Shown here: positions 32,070 to 41,383 of the stretch, one piece after another
Position numbering within the stretch: the first letter of the stretch is position 1
How the letters are laid out: each line of letters starts with the position of its first letter
From: Saprospiraceae bacterium
GTDB taxonomy: Bacteria; Bacteroidota; Bacteroidia; Chitinophagales; Saprospiraceae
NCBI GenBank assembly: GCA_016722285.1
Contig: JADKGI010000017.1
Location: forward strand, 62,001 to 126,000
Length of the DNA: 64,000 nucleotides
Direction of reading: 5' to 3'
Position numbers and translations under genes: made by a program
The notes under the pieces: generated by a model
Databases searched by the model: none
The model's input: only the letters and a program-made list of their open reading frames with translations
What the model was told of the DNA's origin: nothing

Positions 32070-32308
32070 ATAAATTGGGGCATAAGAAAACAGTTTTACA
32101 GCCCTAAAAAACATACAGAAATAGTTTTAAAAAGCCATCACTATACGTATCGAAAATGGCCAACCATCCATTAACCGGCAGATAAGGAATATGATGTTTT
32201 TAGCTCTGATATTCGACTATGAATTAAAAATTACGGTAATTTGCATCATCAATTAAGGATCTTAAAAACAATCTATTAAATTTCAAATAAAACCTAATTT
32301 TTATCTAT

Positions 32309-34867
32309 ATGTATGCTATCAAATCTTTTCTATTACCCATTTCACTATTAAGTATTATTTCCATTCTTGGTACGGGCTGCTCTCCGCAAAAGAAGACGGT
32401 TGACGCAGCTGAAGTAAAAAAACAAACTGAGATAGTTCATATAAAACCAGCGGTTCAGGTTCACCCTGAAGATTGGCCAATCATTAAAGCGCTTCCATTA
32501 GATCCGGCTATCGAAGAACAAATAGATGCCATATTGCCTAAATTAACGCTGGAACAAAAAGTAGGTCAGGTGATTCAGGCTGACAACGGATCAGTCACCC
32601 CTGAAGATGTAAAAAAATATCGCTTGGGATCTGTGCTTAGCGGTGGCAATTCTGCTCCGGGACCACTACCATACGCCGACACCAAAACATGGTTAGCCAT
32701 GGCTGATAAATATTACAACGCGTCCATTGACAAAGAAGGTGTGGAGATTGCGATACCATATATATGGGGAATTGATGCAGTCCATGGCCACTCCAACCTG
32801 CGTGGAGCGATCATCTTTCCACATAATGTTGGACTTGGTGCTATGCGCAACCCTGACCTAATCGAAAAAATTTCAACAGTGACCGCTCACGAACTCACTG
32901 TATCGGGTCACGATTGGACTTTTGCGCCTACATTGGCGGTACCACAAGACACGCGATGGGGCAGAAGCTATGAAGGATTCTCTGAAGATCCTAAGATAGT
33001 GAAGTCGTATGCAGATCGTATTGTCGTCGGTCTGCAAGGGCATTTTGGTAAAACAGATTTTATGGGCGGTGGGCACGTTATATCCAGCGCCAAACATTTT
33101 CTAGCTGATGGAGCGACAGCAAATGGGGTCGATCAAGGCGACGCTAATATTAGCGAAGCAGAATTACGAAACGTTCATGCTGCCGGGTACTACAGCGCCA
33201 TACCCGCAGGCGTACAAACTGTGATGGCCTCTTTCTCAAGTTGGCAAGGAAGAAAGCTCCACGGTGATAAAGAACTGCTGACTGATGTCCTGAAGGGGCG
33301 ACTCGGTTTTAACGGATTTGTTGTTGGAGACTGGAATGGTCACGGTCAGGTACCCGGCTGTACCAATACTGATTGCCCACAATCATTTAATGCAGGTGTC
33401 GATATGTTAATGGCTCCTGACAGCTGGAAAGGCTTGTATGAAAGCACCTTAAAGCATGTTAAGAATGGCACTATTTCCATGACACGATTGGATGATGCGG
33501 TACGCCGTATCCTTCGTGTAAAAATTGCATCCGGCATATTTAGCAAAGGTGCACCAAGCACGCGTAAAAATGCAGGCGATGAAAGCCTTCTGGGCCTTCC
33601 GGCAAACAGAGCCATTGCACGGCAAGCAGTCAGGGAGTCCATGGTTTTACTAAAGAACAATGGTGGCATATTGCCATTAGATGCTTCGAAAACAATTATG
33701 GTAGTCGGTGATGGTGCCGATAACATTGCTAAAGCATGTGGAGGTTGGACACTGTCCTGGCAAGGTACTGGCCATACAAACAGTGAATTTCCGAATAGCC
33801 AGTCAATACTCAATGGCATTAAAGAAGCCGTTAAAATAACTGGTGGAAGAGTCATTTTTTCAGCCAATGCGGACTCAAACGAAGCCGCAGATGTAGTGAT
33901 CGCTATATACGGTGAAGACCCATACGCAGAGTTTCAGGGCGACCGTGAAAACCTGGACTTTGTTCCAAACGGTTTTGACACAAATAAGCTTGCCAAATTT
34001 CGTAGTTCAGGTATTCCTGTTGTATCCGTTTTTTTATCAGGCCGCCCCATGTGGTGCAACCCTGAAATAAACAGGTCAGATGCATTTGTTGCAGCATGGC
34101 TACCAGGCAGCGAAGGTGGTGGTATCTCAGACATGATATTCAGAAGAGACCCATCGTACAATTTTAAAGGTCTTTTGTCTTTCTCGTGGCCAAGCTCAGC
34201 GGTAGTTTCAGCAGATGCATCCACAAAAGAGTCAACAACATTGTTTAAGTTAGGATATGGACTCACTTACGAAAGCAATTCAGTAGTCAATCAACTTTCA
34301 GAAGACTCCGGCTTGGAAAACATCGGAGTAGCATCAACGGGTAATTTTTTCAGTAAAGGAATTCCTATAGCGCCATGGACTTTATGGCTGAGTACAGACG
34401 ATCTGAGCAAACAAATCGGTAGCTTTCCAACCTCTGTAGGTGGGCTGATTATCAGCAAAACTGACCATCTGGCACAGGAAGATGCATTGCGAATAAATTG
34501 GACCAAATCAGGTAATGACCAACTGAGGATCAGTACCGCTTCGCCAAGTGATATGTCTCGTCAAACAAATGGCGCAATGGAATTGACATTCTCGGCAAAA
34601 TCATTTAAAACAAAAGACGCAATTGTCAAAATCAGCATGGGGTGCAATCAAGGCAACACATGTGACAAAACCGTTGATATCATCATCACAGCTGGTGCAT
34701 GGCAAGAATATCGGATCAGCCTAAGTTGCTTTGCCAATCTCGGTGTCGATATGAGCAAAGTCAGGACGGCATTTATGGTTACGGCTGGAGAAGGCGTTGA
34801 TATTGGAGTTAGTAACATTCGATTAGAATCAGATATTGATGCCAAGCCTGGATGCAACGGTAAGTAA
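32309..34867 (+). CDS. glycoside hydrolase family 3 exo-glucanase/beta-glucosidase, lipoprotein
   Basis: 852 residues. Lipoprotein signal (SIISILGTGCSPQ). N-terminal GH3 TIM barrel (about 60-400) with GIDAVHGHSNLRGAIIFPHN, KHFLADGAT and the nucleophile in FVVGDWNGHG (D341). GH3 C-terminal domain (about 440-680; VLLKNNGGILPL, GEDPYAEFQGDRENL). A further ~170-residue beta-sandwich resembles the extra domain of ExoP-type enzymes that act on beta-1,3/1,4-glucans. It releases glucose from the non-reducing end of beta-glucans or oligosaccharides at the cell surface or in the periplasm. Full length for the ExoP subgroup. Confidence 0.92.
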   Translation: MYAIKSFLLPISLLSIISILGTGCSPQKKTVDAAEVKKQTEIVHIKPAVQVHPEDWPIIKALPLDPAIEEQIDAILPKLTLEQKVGQVIQADNGSVTPEDVKKYRLGSVLSGGNSAPGPLPYADTKTWLAMADKYYNASIDKEGVEIAIPYIWGIDAVHGHSNLRGAIIFPHNVGLGAMRNPDLIEKISTVTAHELTVSGHDWTFAPTLAVPQDTRWGRSYEGFSEDPKIVKSYADRIVVGLQGHFGKTDFMGGGHVISSAKHFLADGATANGVDQGDANISEAELRNVHAAGYYSAIPAGVQTVMASFSSWQGRKLHGDKELLTDVLKGRLGFNGFVVGDWNGHGQVPGCTNTDCPQSFNAGVDMLMAPDSWKGLYESTLKHVKNGTISMTRLDDAVRRILRVKIASGIFSKGAPSTRKNAGDESLLGLPANRAIARQAVRESMVLLKNNGGILPLDASKTIMVVGDGADNIAKACGGWTLSWQGTGHTNSEFPNSQSILNGIKEAVKITGGRVIFSANADSNEAADVVIAIYGEDPYAEFQGDRENLDFVPNGFDTNKLAKFRSSGIPVVSVFLSGRPMWCNPEINRSDAFVAAWLPGSEGGGISDMIFRRDPSYNFKGLLSFSWPSSAVVSADASTKESTTLFKLGYGLTYESNSVVNQLSEDSGLENIGVASTGNFFSKGIPIAPWTLWLSTDDLSKQIGSFPTSVGGLIISKTDHLAQEDALRINWTKSGNDQLRISTASPSDMSRQTNGAMELTFSAKSFKTKDAIVKISMGCNQGNTCDKTVDIIITAGAWQEYRISLSCFANLGVDMSKVRTAFMVTAGEGVDIGVSNIRLESDIDAKPGCNGK

Positions 34868-35579
34868 CACGTTTCCGGTTTCGCATGGAATGGAAAAAGT
34901 TTACACTTTTCGAATCCCAAAATTTTCTTGAAAAAAGCAGAAAGGTTTGCAAAACAAAAAGTGTCATTCTGCAAAAAATGTTATTTATCATGATGCGGGA
35001 CAGATGAGAATATTTCTTGTCAATGTTTTTAGCATCTAATTGGGAGAATAGGCTGAATAGAATAGAAATGCGATAGACAATAATATAGATCTCCGCACTG
35101 ACCCAAGCAGAAGGGCGTTCCAACCCGACATGCGCATTATTGGCAGGCCAGCCTGATTACAAAGGGCAGTCGTTAAACTTAAGTGTCTCTATGCATCTGT
35201 TAATAACCCTAATGATGCACAATGATTTTTGGAGCTCCCGATGCCAGGGTATTTGACGTTTTAATGAGTGACCCGGAAAGATAAAAAACAATTTAGATAG
35301 CCGAAGTAATCAGCAATCCTGCTGTAAGTATATTAAATAATGTATAGTGACAATACTTCCGAATGTTAGTATTTGAGTAATACCAATCCATAATGGAGTC
35401 ACTGTCCGAAGGCTTTTATACCTACAGTTTGCTATTGCTTGTTCTCCGGAATGTCAGGAAAACCAGCCTACATTTGTACACTGTTTTATTCTGTTTTAGG
35501 GGGTCAACATGATCCGGTATTTCCACAAAGCATCCATTTAATCACCCATCGGAAAAGCTTTGGGTCATTCCAATCTTTC
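34868..35579. other. intergenic region, no gene seen
   Basis: No convincing coding sequence on either strand; several short ORFs have unlikely composition. The right part may be further decayed intron body leading into the trace at 35580-35745, but the alignment is too weak to claim. Confidence 0.4.
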
Positions 35580-35745
35580 TTTTTTCTGACTAATACTCCA
35601 GCGTGTTATCCTACCGAATGAGATACTTTCATTCCATTGGATCAATATCCTTAGACTTTACTCTCTAGCCAAGCTGGTTCTTTGTACAGTTTGTACAACT
35701 TATAATCTTTTAGTATATTTGCCATACAAGACAAATACTATAGTG
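35580..35745 (-). mobile_element. decayed group II intron 5' trace (copy 3)
   Basis: Aligns with the 5' ends of copies 1 and 2 in the same orientation: CTAATACT, CCAGCGTGT, GAGATACTTTCA, GGATCAATATCC, ACTTTACTCTC, TGTACAGTTTGTAC and ATTTGCCATACAAG. The rest of the intron is unrecognisable and no attC arm is visible on the right. Confidence 0.5.
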
Positions 35746-35889
35746 ATAAAACTTATTGATGACAGTGGTTTTCGCAAGTTTTTACTTGTTAGAATCTCAG
35801 TCCCGGTGGAGAAGTAAGTCGATCCGAAATGCCCTGAGTTTCATTCCCAAGACCGTTATGTACAACCCAACAGGATGCATCCAACTAAT

Positions 35890-36738
35890 ATGAAAAATAA
35901 ATTAACAATCAAATTAGGTATAGTTGACAGGAATGCTATTTTTGTTTTGATACTGCTTTTTCTGGCTTTTGTTGTATTGACTGTGGCACAAGACTTTTTA
36001 CAGTCGGACTTGAATAATTCGGCATTCTATTTTTCCGAATCACTATTGTTCAGCTCATTTTGGTGGATTTTTGCACCCCTATTATTTGTACAGTATATTA
36101 TTCTAAGGAGAAGGATTATTAGGCGATTAACTTTACATATTGCACTAATTCTTTTACCTATAATTGTTCACTTATTTGCTTTTCCTTTTTTGGTTTGGAC
36201 AATATCCAGGATATTCTATTATCACACTTTTGCTTTTCAACAAACATTCAGATATACTTTATCCGAACATTTATATCTGTTAGTTTTATTTTACTCAATC
36301 CCTGATCTTGTTTTTCAATTTTTTGTAAAGAAAGAAAAATCGGTAAAATCTGTTCCTGAAACACAAAGCCAGAGCACCCAGAACAAATACATTAACGCAG
36401 TTGTAGTAGCTGAGGGATATAAAAAGCTCAGTATTACAGTTTCTGACATCTTTTATTTTTCAGCTAACCCACCATACATAAATATTCATCTGGAAAATAA
36501 AAAATACTTACACGATGAAACACTGAAGTCTGTTTCGCTTAAATTGAACCCTGATCAATTTGTAAGGGTGCATAAATCTACCATCCTTAATATTAAAAAA
36601 GTGGTTTCCTATAAGTCGAGACTCAATGGCGATTATGATCTGACGATGAAAAACAATACAGTACTTCGATTGAGCAGAAATTATACAACTAATTTCAAGA
36701 ATCTATTTAACAAGATTCATCATCTCACAATAAAATAA
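35890..36738 (+). CDS. membrane-bound LytTR-family regulator
   Basis: 282 residues from ATG 35890 (an alternative ATG lies at 35875). Four predicted membrane segments in the first ~150 residues are followed by a linker (PETQSQSTQNKY) and a C-terminal LytTR DNA-binding domain (about 185-282; FYFSANPPYINIHLENKKYL, FVRVHKSTILN, LRLSRNY). This is the Bacteroidota type of one-component membrane LytTR regulator, lacking a receiver domain; the signal is unknown. The dioxygenase-like lipoprotein gene follows on the same strand after ~40 bp and may be its target. Confidence 0.85.
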   Translation: MKNKLTIKLGIVDRNAIFVLILLFLAFVVLTVAQDFLQSDLNNSAFYFSESLLFSSFWWIFAPLLFVQYIILRRRIIRRLTLHIALILLPIIVHLFAFPFLVWTISRIFYYHTFAFQQTFRYTLSEHLYLLVLFYSIPDLVFQFFVKKEKSVKSVPETQSQSTQNKYINAVVVAEGYKKLSITVSDIFYFSANPPYINIHLENKKYLHDETLKSVSLKLNPDQFVRVHKSTILNIKKVVSYKSRLNGDYDLTMKNNTVLRLSRNYTTNFKNLFNKIHHLTIK

Positions 36739-36780
36739 CATCATCTCGCAACAATTAAGTTGAACTATAGTATTTTAAAC

Positions 36781-37989
36781 ATGAAATTTGTAAAAATATC
36801 AGTGATGAGCACAAAATCAAATTTCATAATCTTAGTAATTTTTATATCCATATTACTTGGTTGCAAAGGGCAATCTGTGGGTGGTACTTTTGAAAATAGC
36901 GAATTTATTTATTACGGCATTCCAAAACAAATAAGCCCGGCTGACACTAGTGCAGGTTGGAATCAGAAAGGACAAAAAATTCTGCTGACCGGAATAGTAT
37001 ATCAACAAGATGGCAAGACACCGGCCTCTGATGTTCTTTTATATTATTATCATACAAACTCAGAAGGCAGGTATTTGCATAAACCCGAAGAAAAGCGAAG
37101 TATGCCCCCAAATGACCTTGGACAGACACACGGTTACATTCGTGGTTGGGTTAAAACAGATACATCGGGTAAATATTTTATCTTCACCGTAAGACCGGGA
37201 ACTTATCCGACTAACGATGAACCTGCTCATGTGCATATAACTGTTAAAGAACCCAATGATATAAAGGAATATTATATCGACGACTTTGTTTTTGATGATG
37301 ACAAATTGTTAACGTCAGCAAAACGTAAGAAAATGGAACACCGCTGTGGCAGTGGGGTATTAAGAATGGTTCAAAAAGGAGATTTGCAAATTGGTGAACG
37401 AAATCTGATACTTGGACTAAATATTCCCAACTATCCCCATAAATCTTTGATTAAAGTAAACTCAGGAAATAATGTAGGCGAAGATGTTTTCTCATTTACC
37501 CCATTTCATGCCTGGGGACCTGATAAAGGAACAAAGACATGTCCTGTTTGCAAGTATGGCTGGTATCACGGGATACTTTATTTTGTTGGTAACAATCCGG
37601 ATTGGGCGGAAATAAAGCAATGGCTTATATTTTTAGAAAAAGAAAGCAAGCAAAGAGAAAAGTACCTGAAAGTGTATTTTGTTTATGGTAATGAAACTGG
37701 CTATAATAAGAGTAAACGTGAAAAGGAATTAGAAAAAATTGGTAAAGACTTGACGTTGGAAAAAATTGCATTAACCTTTGTTCCTTCTTTTTCTGATAAT
37801 CTTTCGGAAATTAACTTGAATAATATTTCTCAAACGGCAGACAACACATTTATTCTTTACAAACGAAGCAGGATTATTGACAAGTTCATCAATTTGAAAC
37901 CTACTGATAAAAATTTCAATTTGCTTAATCAGAGTCTCGACAGGTCAATTAATGAATATTTTGATTTGGAAAAACCCGGGAAACAATGA
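36781..37989 (+). CDS. lipoprotein: intradiol-dioxygenase-like domain plus thioredoxin-like tail
   Basis: 402 residues from ATG 36781 (TTG 36760 and ATG 36805 are alternatives). Signal with lipobox ILLGCKG. Residues ~35-200 match the intradiol ring-cleavage dioxygenase fold (protocatechuate/catechol 1,2-dioxygenase type): LLTGIVYQQDGKTPASDVLL, YYYHTNSEGRY, GYIRGWVKTD and YFIFTVRPGTYP, with the iron-binding HVH in EPAHVHITV. The C-terminal ~150 residues contain CPVCKYG and an FVYGNE segment, similar to thioredoxin-like/peroxiredoxin-related domains of Bacteroidota, with a CxxC pair. Catalysis on aromatic substrates is possible but unproven; many secreted homologues have no known substrate. Confidence 0.72.
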   Translation: MKFVKISVMSTKSNFIILVIFISILLGCKGQSVGGTFENSEFIYYGIPKQISPADTSAGWNQKGQKILLTGIVYQQDGKTPASDVLLYYYHTNSEGRYLHKPEEKRSMPPNDLGQTHGYIRGWVKTDTSGKYFIFTVRPGTYPTNDEPAHVHITVKEPNDIKEYYIDDFVFDDDKLLTSAKRKKMEHRCGSGVLRMVQKGDLQIGERNLILGLNIPNYPHKSLIKVNSGNNVGEDVFSFTPFHAWGPDKGTKTCPVCKYGWYHGILYFVGNNPDWAEIKQWLIFLEKESKQREKYLKVYFVYGNETGYNKSKREKELEKIGKDLTLEKIALTFVPSFSDNLSEINLNNISQTADNTFILYKRSRIIDKFINLKPTDKNFNLLNQSLDRSINEYFDLEKPGKQ

Positions 37990-38235
37990 CATGAAGAGAG
38001 TCACGTAAAAACTAAGATTTAGTTTCTCACAAGCGATCAAATAAACAATAGGCAGTCAACAAAAAATAAAATCTGCTGATTAAACGCTGTGAATTTATTT
38101 AATACATATCTCTTCCAGCGGCAAAGGAAGCAGAAATCAGTTCGATATACTTAGACTAATACAGGTTGACGATGGCTCTTTATCCACACCCGTGACCCAA
38201 ATTGATGGAGTTACAAAGGGTTACTTATTTTTCCA

Positions 38236-39350
38236 TCATAGTTTAAATTTATCAAATGACTTACCATTAAATTTATACGGTCCTGCTTCGTGTGTTCCTA
38301 GCCACAAGCTGCCTTGATTGTCCTTGTATATTGAGAAAAGTTTGATTTCTTTAGAACCATCTTTGACAGAATAATGGGTGATTGTTTTTCCATCATATCG
38401 CCAAACTCCCTGATCATAAGTCACCATCCAAAGATCTCCTTTGTTGTCTTCGATAGCGGACATGAAGTAAATCATATCCTTTCCTTCTGGTGACTTAATA
38501 CCGTCCATTCCTTTCTCTCGTTTGTAGTTTATTAAAATTTTGTCTTGTTCGAATGTGATGGTTGGAAGGATATTGTACCGATAGCTGGTATTGCAGAACC
38601 AAAATTTTCCATCTTTGTCTTCAATTATCGAACGAATGCCAAAAGATCCACCACCTTCTATTAAAGTCAAATGTTTTTCATAAAGCCAGCTTAACGATTT
38701 TCCATCGTAGCGGCAAATACCAAAATTGGAAGTGCCGAACCAAACTTTTCCTTTGCCATCTTTATAAATTGTGTAAATTTCATAAGGGCTCCAGGGCGTT
38801 TTCCGTTTTCTTCAAAATATTCATCTTCCATATAGTGCTTTGGAAATTTTAAATGATATAAAGATTTGCCGTCATAACGATAAGGCCCGTCTTCCCCTGT
38901 TTTTCCCAAGATGGAAAACCACAAATCATTTGAGTCAAGCTTCCAATCACCATTTTCTATTACTGGCAAAGTAGTAAATTCTTTTCCGTCAAATTTACAA
39001 ATACCATCCAGAGTTGTAATAAAAACGTTACCTGATTTGTCTTCCTGAATTCCCCGAATTCTATTGTTAGGCAACCCGTTTTTGGTTGAAAAATGAACGA
39101 TTACCTTACCATCATAACGATACAGTCCCTGACCATCACTTCCGAACCAATAGTTATTATTCTTGTCCTGAAAAACTATGAATATGGTGTTGTCAGTTTC
39201 AGAGACAATCTCGCCGGTGACAATCGTTGCATTTTGATCAATTATGGTACTTTTTGCAATGTTCGAATTGCCTTGGCCATTACAGGAAATGAATATCGTC
39301 AGTAAACTGAAAAGTAAACTTGTAGTATATGTCCACATTATATATTTCAT
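38236..39350 (-). pseudogene. Reg_prop propeller lipoprotein, frameshifted paralogue
   Basis: Starts at ATG 39350 (MKYIMWTYTTSLL; lipobox IFISC). The first frame runs to ~38793; the rest is in another frame to 38236. Blades: NYWFGSDGQG, NVFITTLDG, (shifted) KVWFGTSNFG, KFWFCNTSY, DLWMVTYDQG, SLWLGTHEAG. The joint is at CCAGGGCG (38791-38798), where KRP switches to WSPYEIYTIYKDG. Same architecture as 21682-22746, suggesting duplication. One base separates it from an intact gene, so error or recent decay are both possible. Confidence 0.8.
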
Positions 39351-39587
39351 TATTTTATAATATTTTAGGTATATCTTCTTATTGATAGGAATTAATAAAC
39401 TTCTCAGAACGATAATTCCGGGATTAATTGGGTGGCTCAGAATAAAATGCTGAAATCGAAATACTAACAATTATTAGCCTTCATGGTTGTTGTTGACACT
39501 TACAGTGATTTCCTATTGGCTGATACGGTTAATATAATCAATATGAAGGAATGAATTGTTCTAAAAAAGTTTGAATGATTAAAATCA

Positions 39588-39625
39588 AAAAGCCCCTGAT
39601 AAAATCAATCTACCAGGGACTTTTT
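39588..39625 (-). terminator. terminator of tRNA-Gln
   Basis: AAAAAGCCCCTG and CAGGGACTTTTT form a GC stem with an A/T tract on both sides (bidirectional), immediately downstream of the tRNA on its strand. Confidence 0.6.
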
Positions 39626-39626
39626 G

Positions 39627-39698
39627 TTGACCCACTAGGACTCGAACCTAGAACGACAGAACCAAAATCTGATGTGTTACCGATTACACCATGGGTCA
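39627..39698 (-). tRNA. tRNA-Gln (anticodon TTG)
   Basis: 72 nt. Acceptor stem TGACCCA/TGGGTCA with discriminator A. The anticodon stem CAGA/TCTG frames loop TTTTGGT, giving anticodon TTG (UUG, Gln). The T-arm GGTTCGAGTCC is intact. CCA is not encoded. Confidence 0.93.
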
Positions 39699-39900
39699 AT
39701 ATCGCGTTTGCGGGCGCAAAGATAACACCTTTGAATTAAAACTTTAAATATTATCATAACTTTTTTTTGACTTCCATGGATTTGAATCAATCATTGATAT
39801 CAATGACCGATTTTTGAATTATATACACATCAAATGTTGATTGATGTAAAATGCAAAGCATATTTTCTGTCATTTTGTCATATCGGTCAATTTATTATTG

Positions 39901-39908
39901 TACTTTTG
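39901..39908 (+). promoter_or_regulatory. -7 box TACTTTTG of miaB
   Basis: TACTTTTG, 22 bp before ATG 39931; this places the true start there and not at the TTG 39898. Confidence 0.5.
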
Positions 39909-39930
39909 CGGCCTAATTTATGTTATTTTC

Positions 39931-41364
39931 ATGTACGACGAGAATGCGACCCTCTTAGGTCTGAAAAAGGATATCAATGAAGCTAAGCAGGGTGAAGTTT
40001 TGTATTTCAACACGCCCACATCAGGACTGAGAAAGTTTTATATAGAGTCATATGGATGTGCTATGAACTTCAGTGACTCCGAAATAGTTGCTTCCATTCT
40101 GGCAGAACACGGATATGGTCCTACCAGAGAAATGGAATCAGCAGATCTCATTCTGGTCAACACGTGCTCCATCCGTGAAAAAGCCGAAGATACAGTCAGA
40201 AACAGACTTCGGGTTTTTAACAGTCTGAAGAAGAAAAAACCGGCTCTTATGATCGGTGTCCTTGGTTGCATGGCAGAACGACTCAAATCAAAACTTCTGG
40301 AACAGGAAAAGCTGGTGGATATTGTAGTAGGTCCGGACGCATACAGAGATCTGCCTAATCTCCTTGCCAAAGCAGATGACGGCGAAAAAGGAATCAATGT
40401 CCTCCTTTCCAGAGAAGAGACATATGCTGATATCTCACCACTCCGTTTGGACAGCAATGGCGTCGTTGCTTACATATCTATTATGAGAGGCTGTGACAAT
40501 ATGTGCTCCTTTTGTGTAGTCCCATTTACCAGAGGAAGAGAGCGCAGCAGAGACACATATTCTATTATTGCGGAAGCCACTGATTTGTATGAAAGAGGAT
40601 TCAGAGAAGTCACCCTTCTGGGTCAGAATGTGGATTCTTACAAATGGACAAGTCCCGATGGAGCAGAACGTGTTAATTTTGCCCAATTACTTGAAAAAGT
40701 TGCACTGATTCACCCTAACCTAAGGGTAAGGTTTTCGACATCACATCCGAAAGATATCACTGACGAAGTCTTATATACTATTTCAAAATACGAAAATATC
40801 TGCAACTATATCCACTTGCCGGTTCAGTCAGGCAATAGCAGGATATTATCCCTGATGAATCGAACTTATGATCGCGATTGGTACATGCAAAGGGTGGAAT
40901 CAATATACAGGATAATCCCGGATTGTGCCATATCTTCAGATATTATTACCGGTTTTTGTTCTGAAACAGAAGATGAACATCAGGATACATTAAGTATGAT
41001 AATCTGGGCAAAATACAGTATGTCATATATGTTTTTTTATTCTGAAAGACCCGGAACGCCCGCTGCCAAAAAACTGGTGGATGACATTCCTGAAGAAATT
41101 AAAAAACGTAGGCTACAGGAAATAGTGGATGCTCAGGTTCATATGTCACTCGATGTCAATCTATTGGATGTAGGTAAAATTTTCAAGGTATTGATCGAAG
41201 GGGATAGCAAAAGATCTGAGATGGAGTTCAAAGGAAGAAACGGTCAGAATAAAATGATAAATTTTCCTAAAAAAGAAAATCTGAAACCTGGTGATTATGT
41301 AATGGTAAGAGTGACTTCGGCAACATCAGGTTCGTTGAAAGGCGAAATCACAGATATTTTGTAA
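39931..41364 (+). CDS. miaB: tRNA-2-methylthio-N6-dimethylallyladenosine synthase MiaB
   Basis: 477 residues. N-terminal UPF0004 domain with Cys ligands in YGCAMNFSDS, NTCSIREKAEDT and LGCMAERL. Radical-SAM motif CDNMCSFC, then FTRGRERSR. C-terminal TRAM domain (about 415-477). It methylthiolates i6A37 of tRNAs reading UNN codons, using two [4Fe-4S] clusters. The YGCAMNFSDS and GRERSR words place it in MiaB rather than MtaB/RimO. It lies 20 bp upstream of the sigma-54 activator, probably one transcript. Confidence 0.95.
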   Translation: MYDENATLLGLKKDINEAKQGEVLYFNTPTSGLRKFYIESYGCAMNFSDSEIVASILAEHGYGPTREMESADLILVNTCSIREKAEDTVRNRLRVFNSLKKKKPALMIGVLGCMAERLKSKLLEQEKLVDIVVGPDAYRDLPNLLAKADDGEKGINVLLSREETYADISPLRLDSNGVVAYISIMRGCDNMCSFCVVPFTRGRERSRDTYSIIAEATDLYERGFREVTLLGQNVDSYKWTSPDGAERVNFAQLLEKVALIHPNLRVRFSTSHPKDITDEVLYTISKYENICNYIHLPVQSGNSRILSLMNRTYDRDWYMQRVESIYRIIPDCAISSDIITGFCSETEDEHQDTLSMIIWAKYSMSYMFFYSERPGTPAAKKLVDDIPEEIKKRRLQEIVDAQVHMSLDVNLLDVGKIFKVLIEGDSKRSEMEFKGRNGQNKMINFPKKENLKPGDYVMVRVTSATSGSLKGEITDIL

Positions 41365-41383
41365 CAGCTAATTATTTTATAAA

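Noticed and set aside
33346..34506. Antisense ORFs inside the GH3 gene
   Set aside because: Shadows of a clearly coding strand.
35439..35621. 60-codon ORF upstream of the LytTR gene
   Set aside because: Overlaps the decayed intron trace; no domain.
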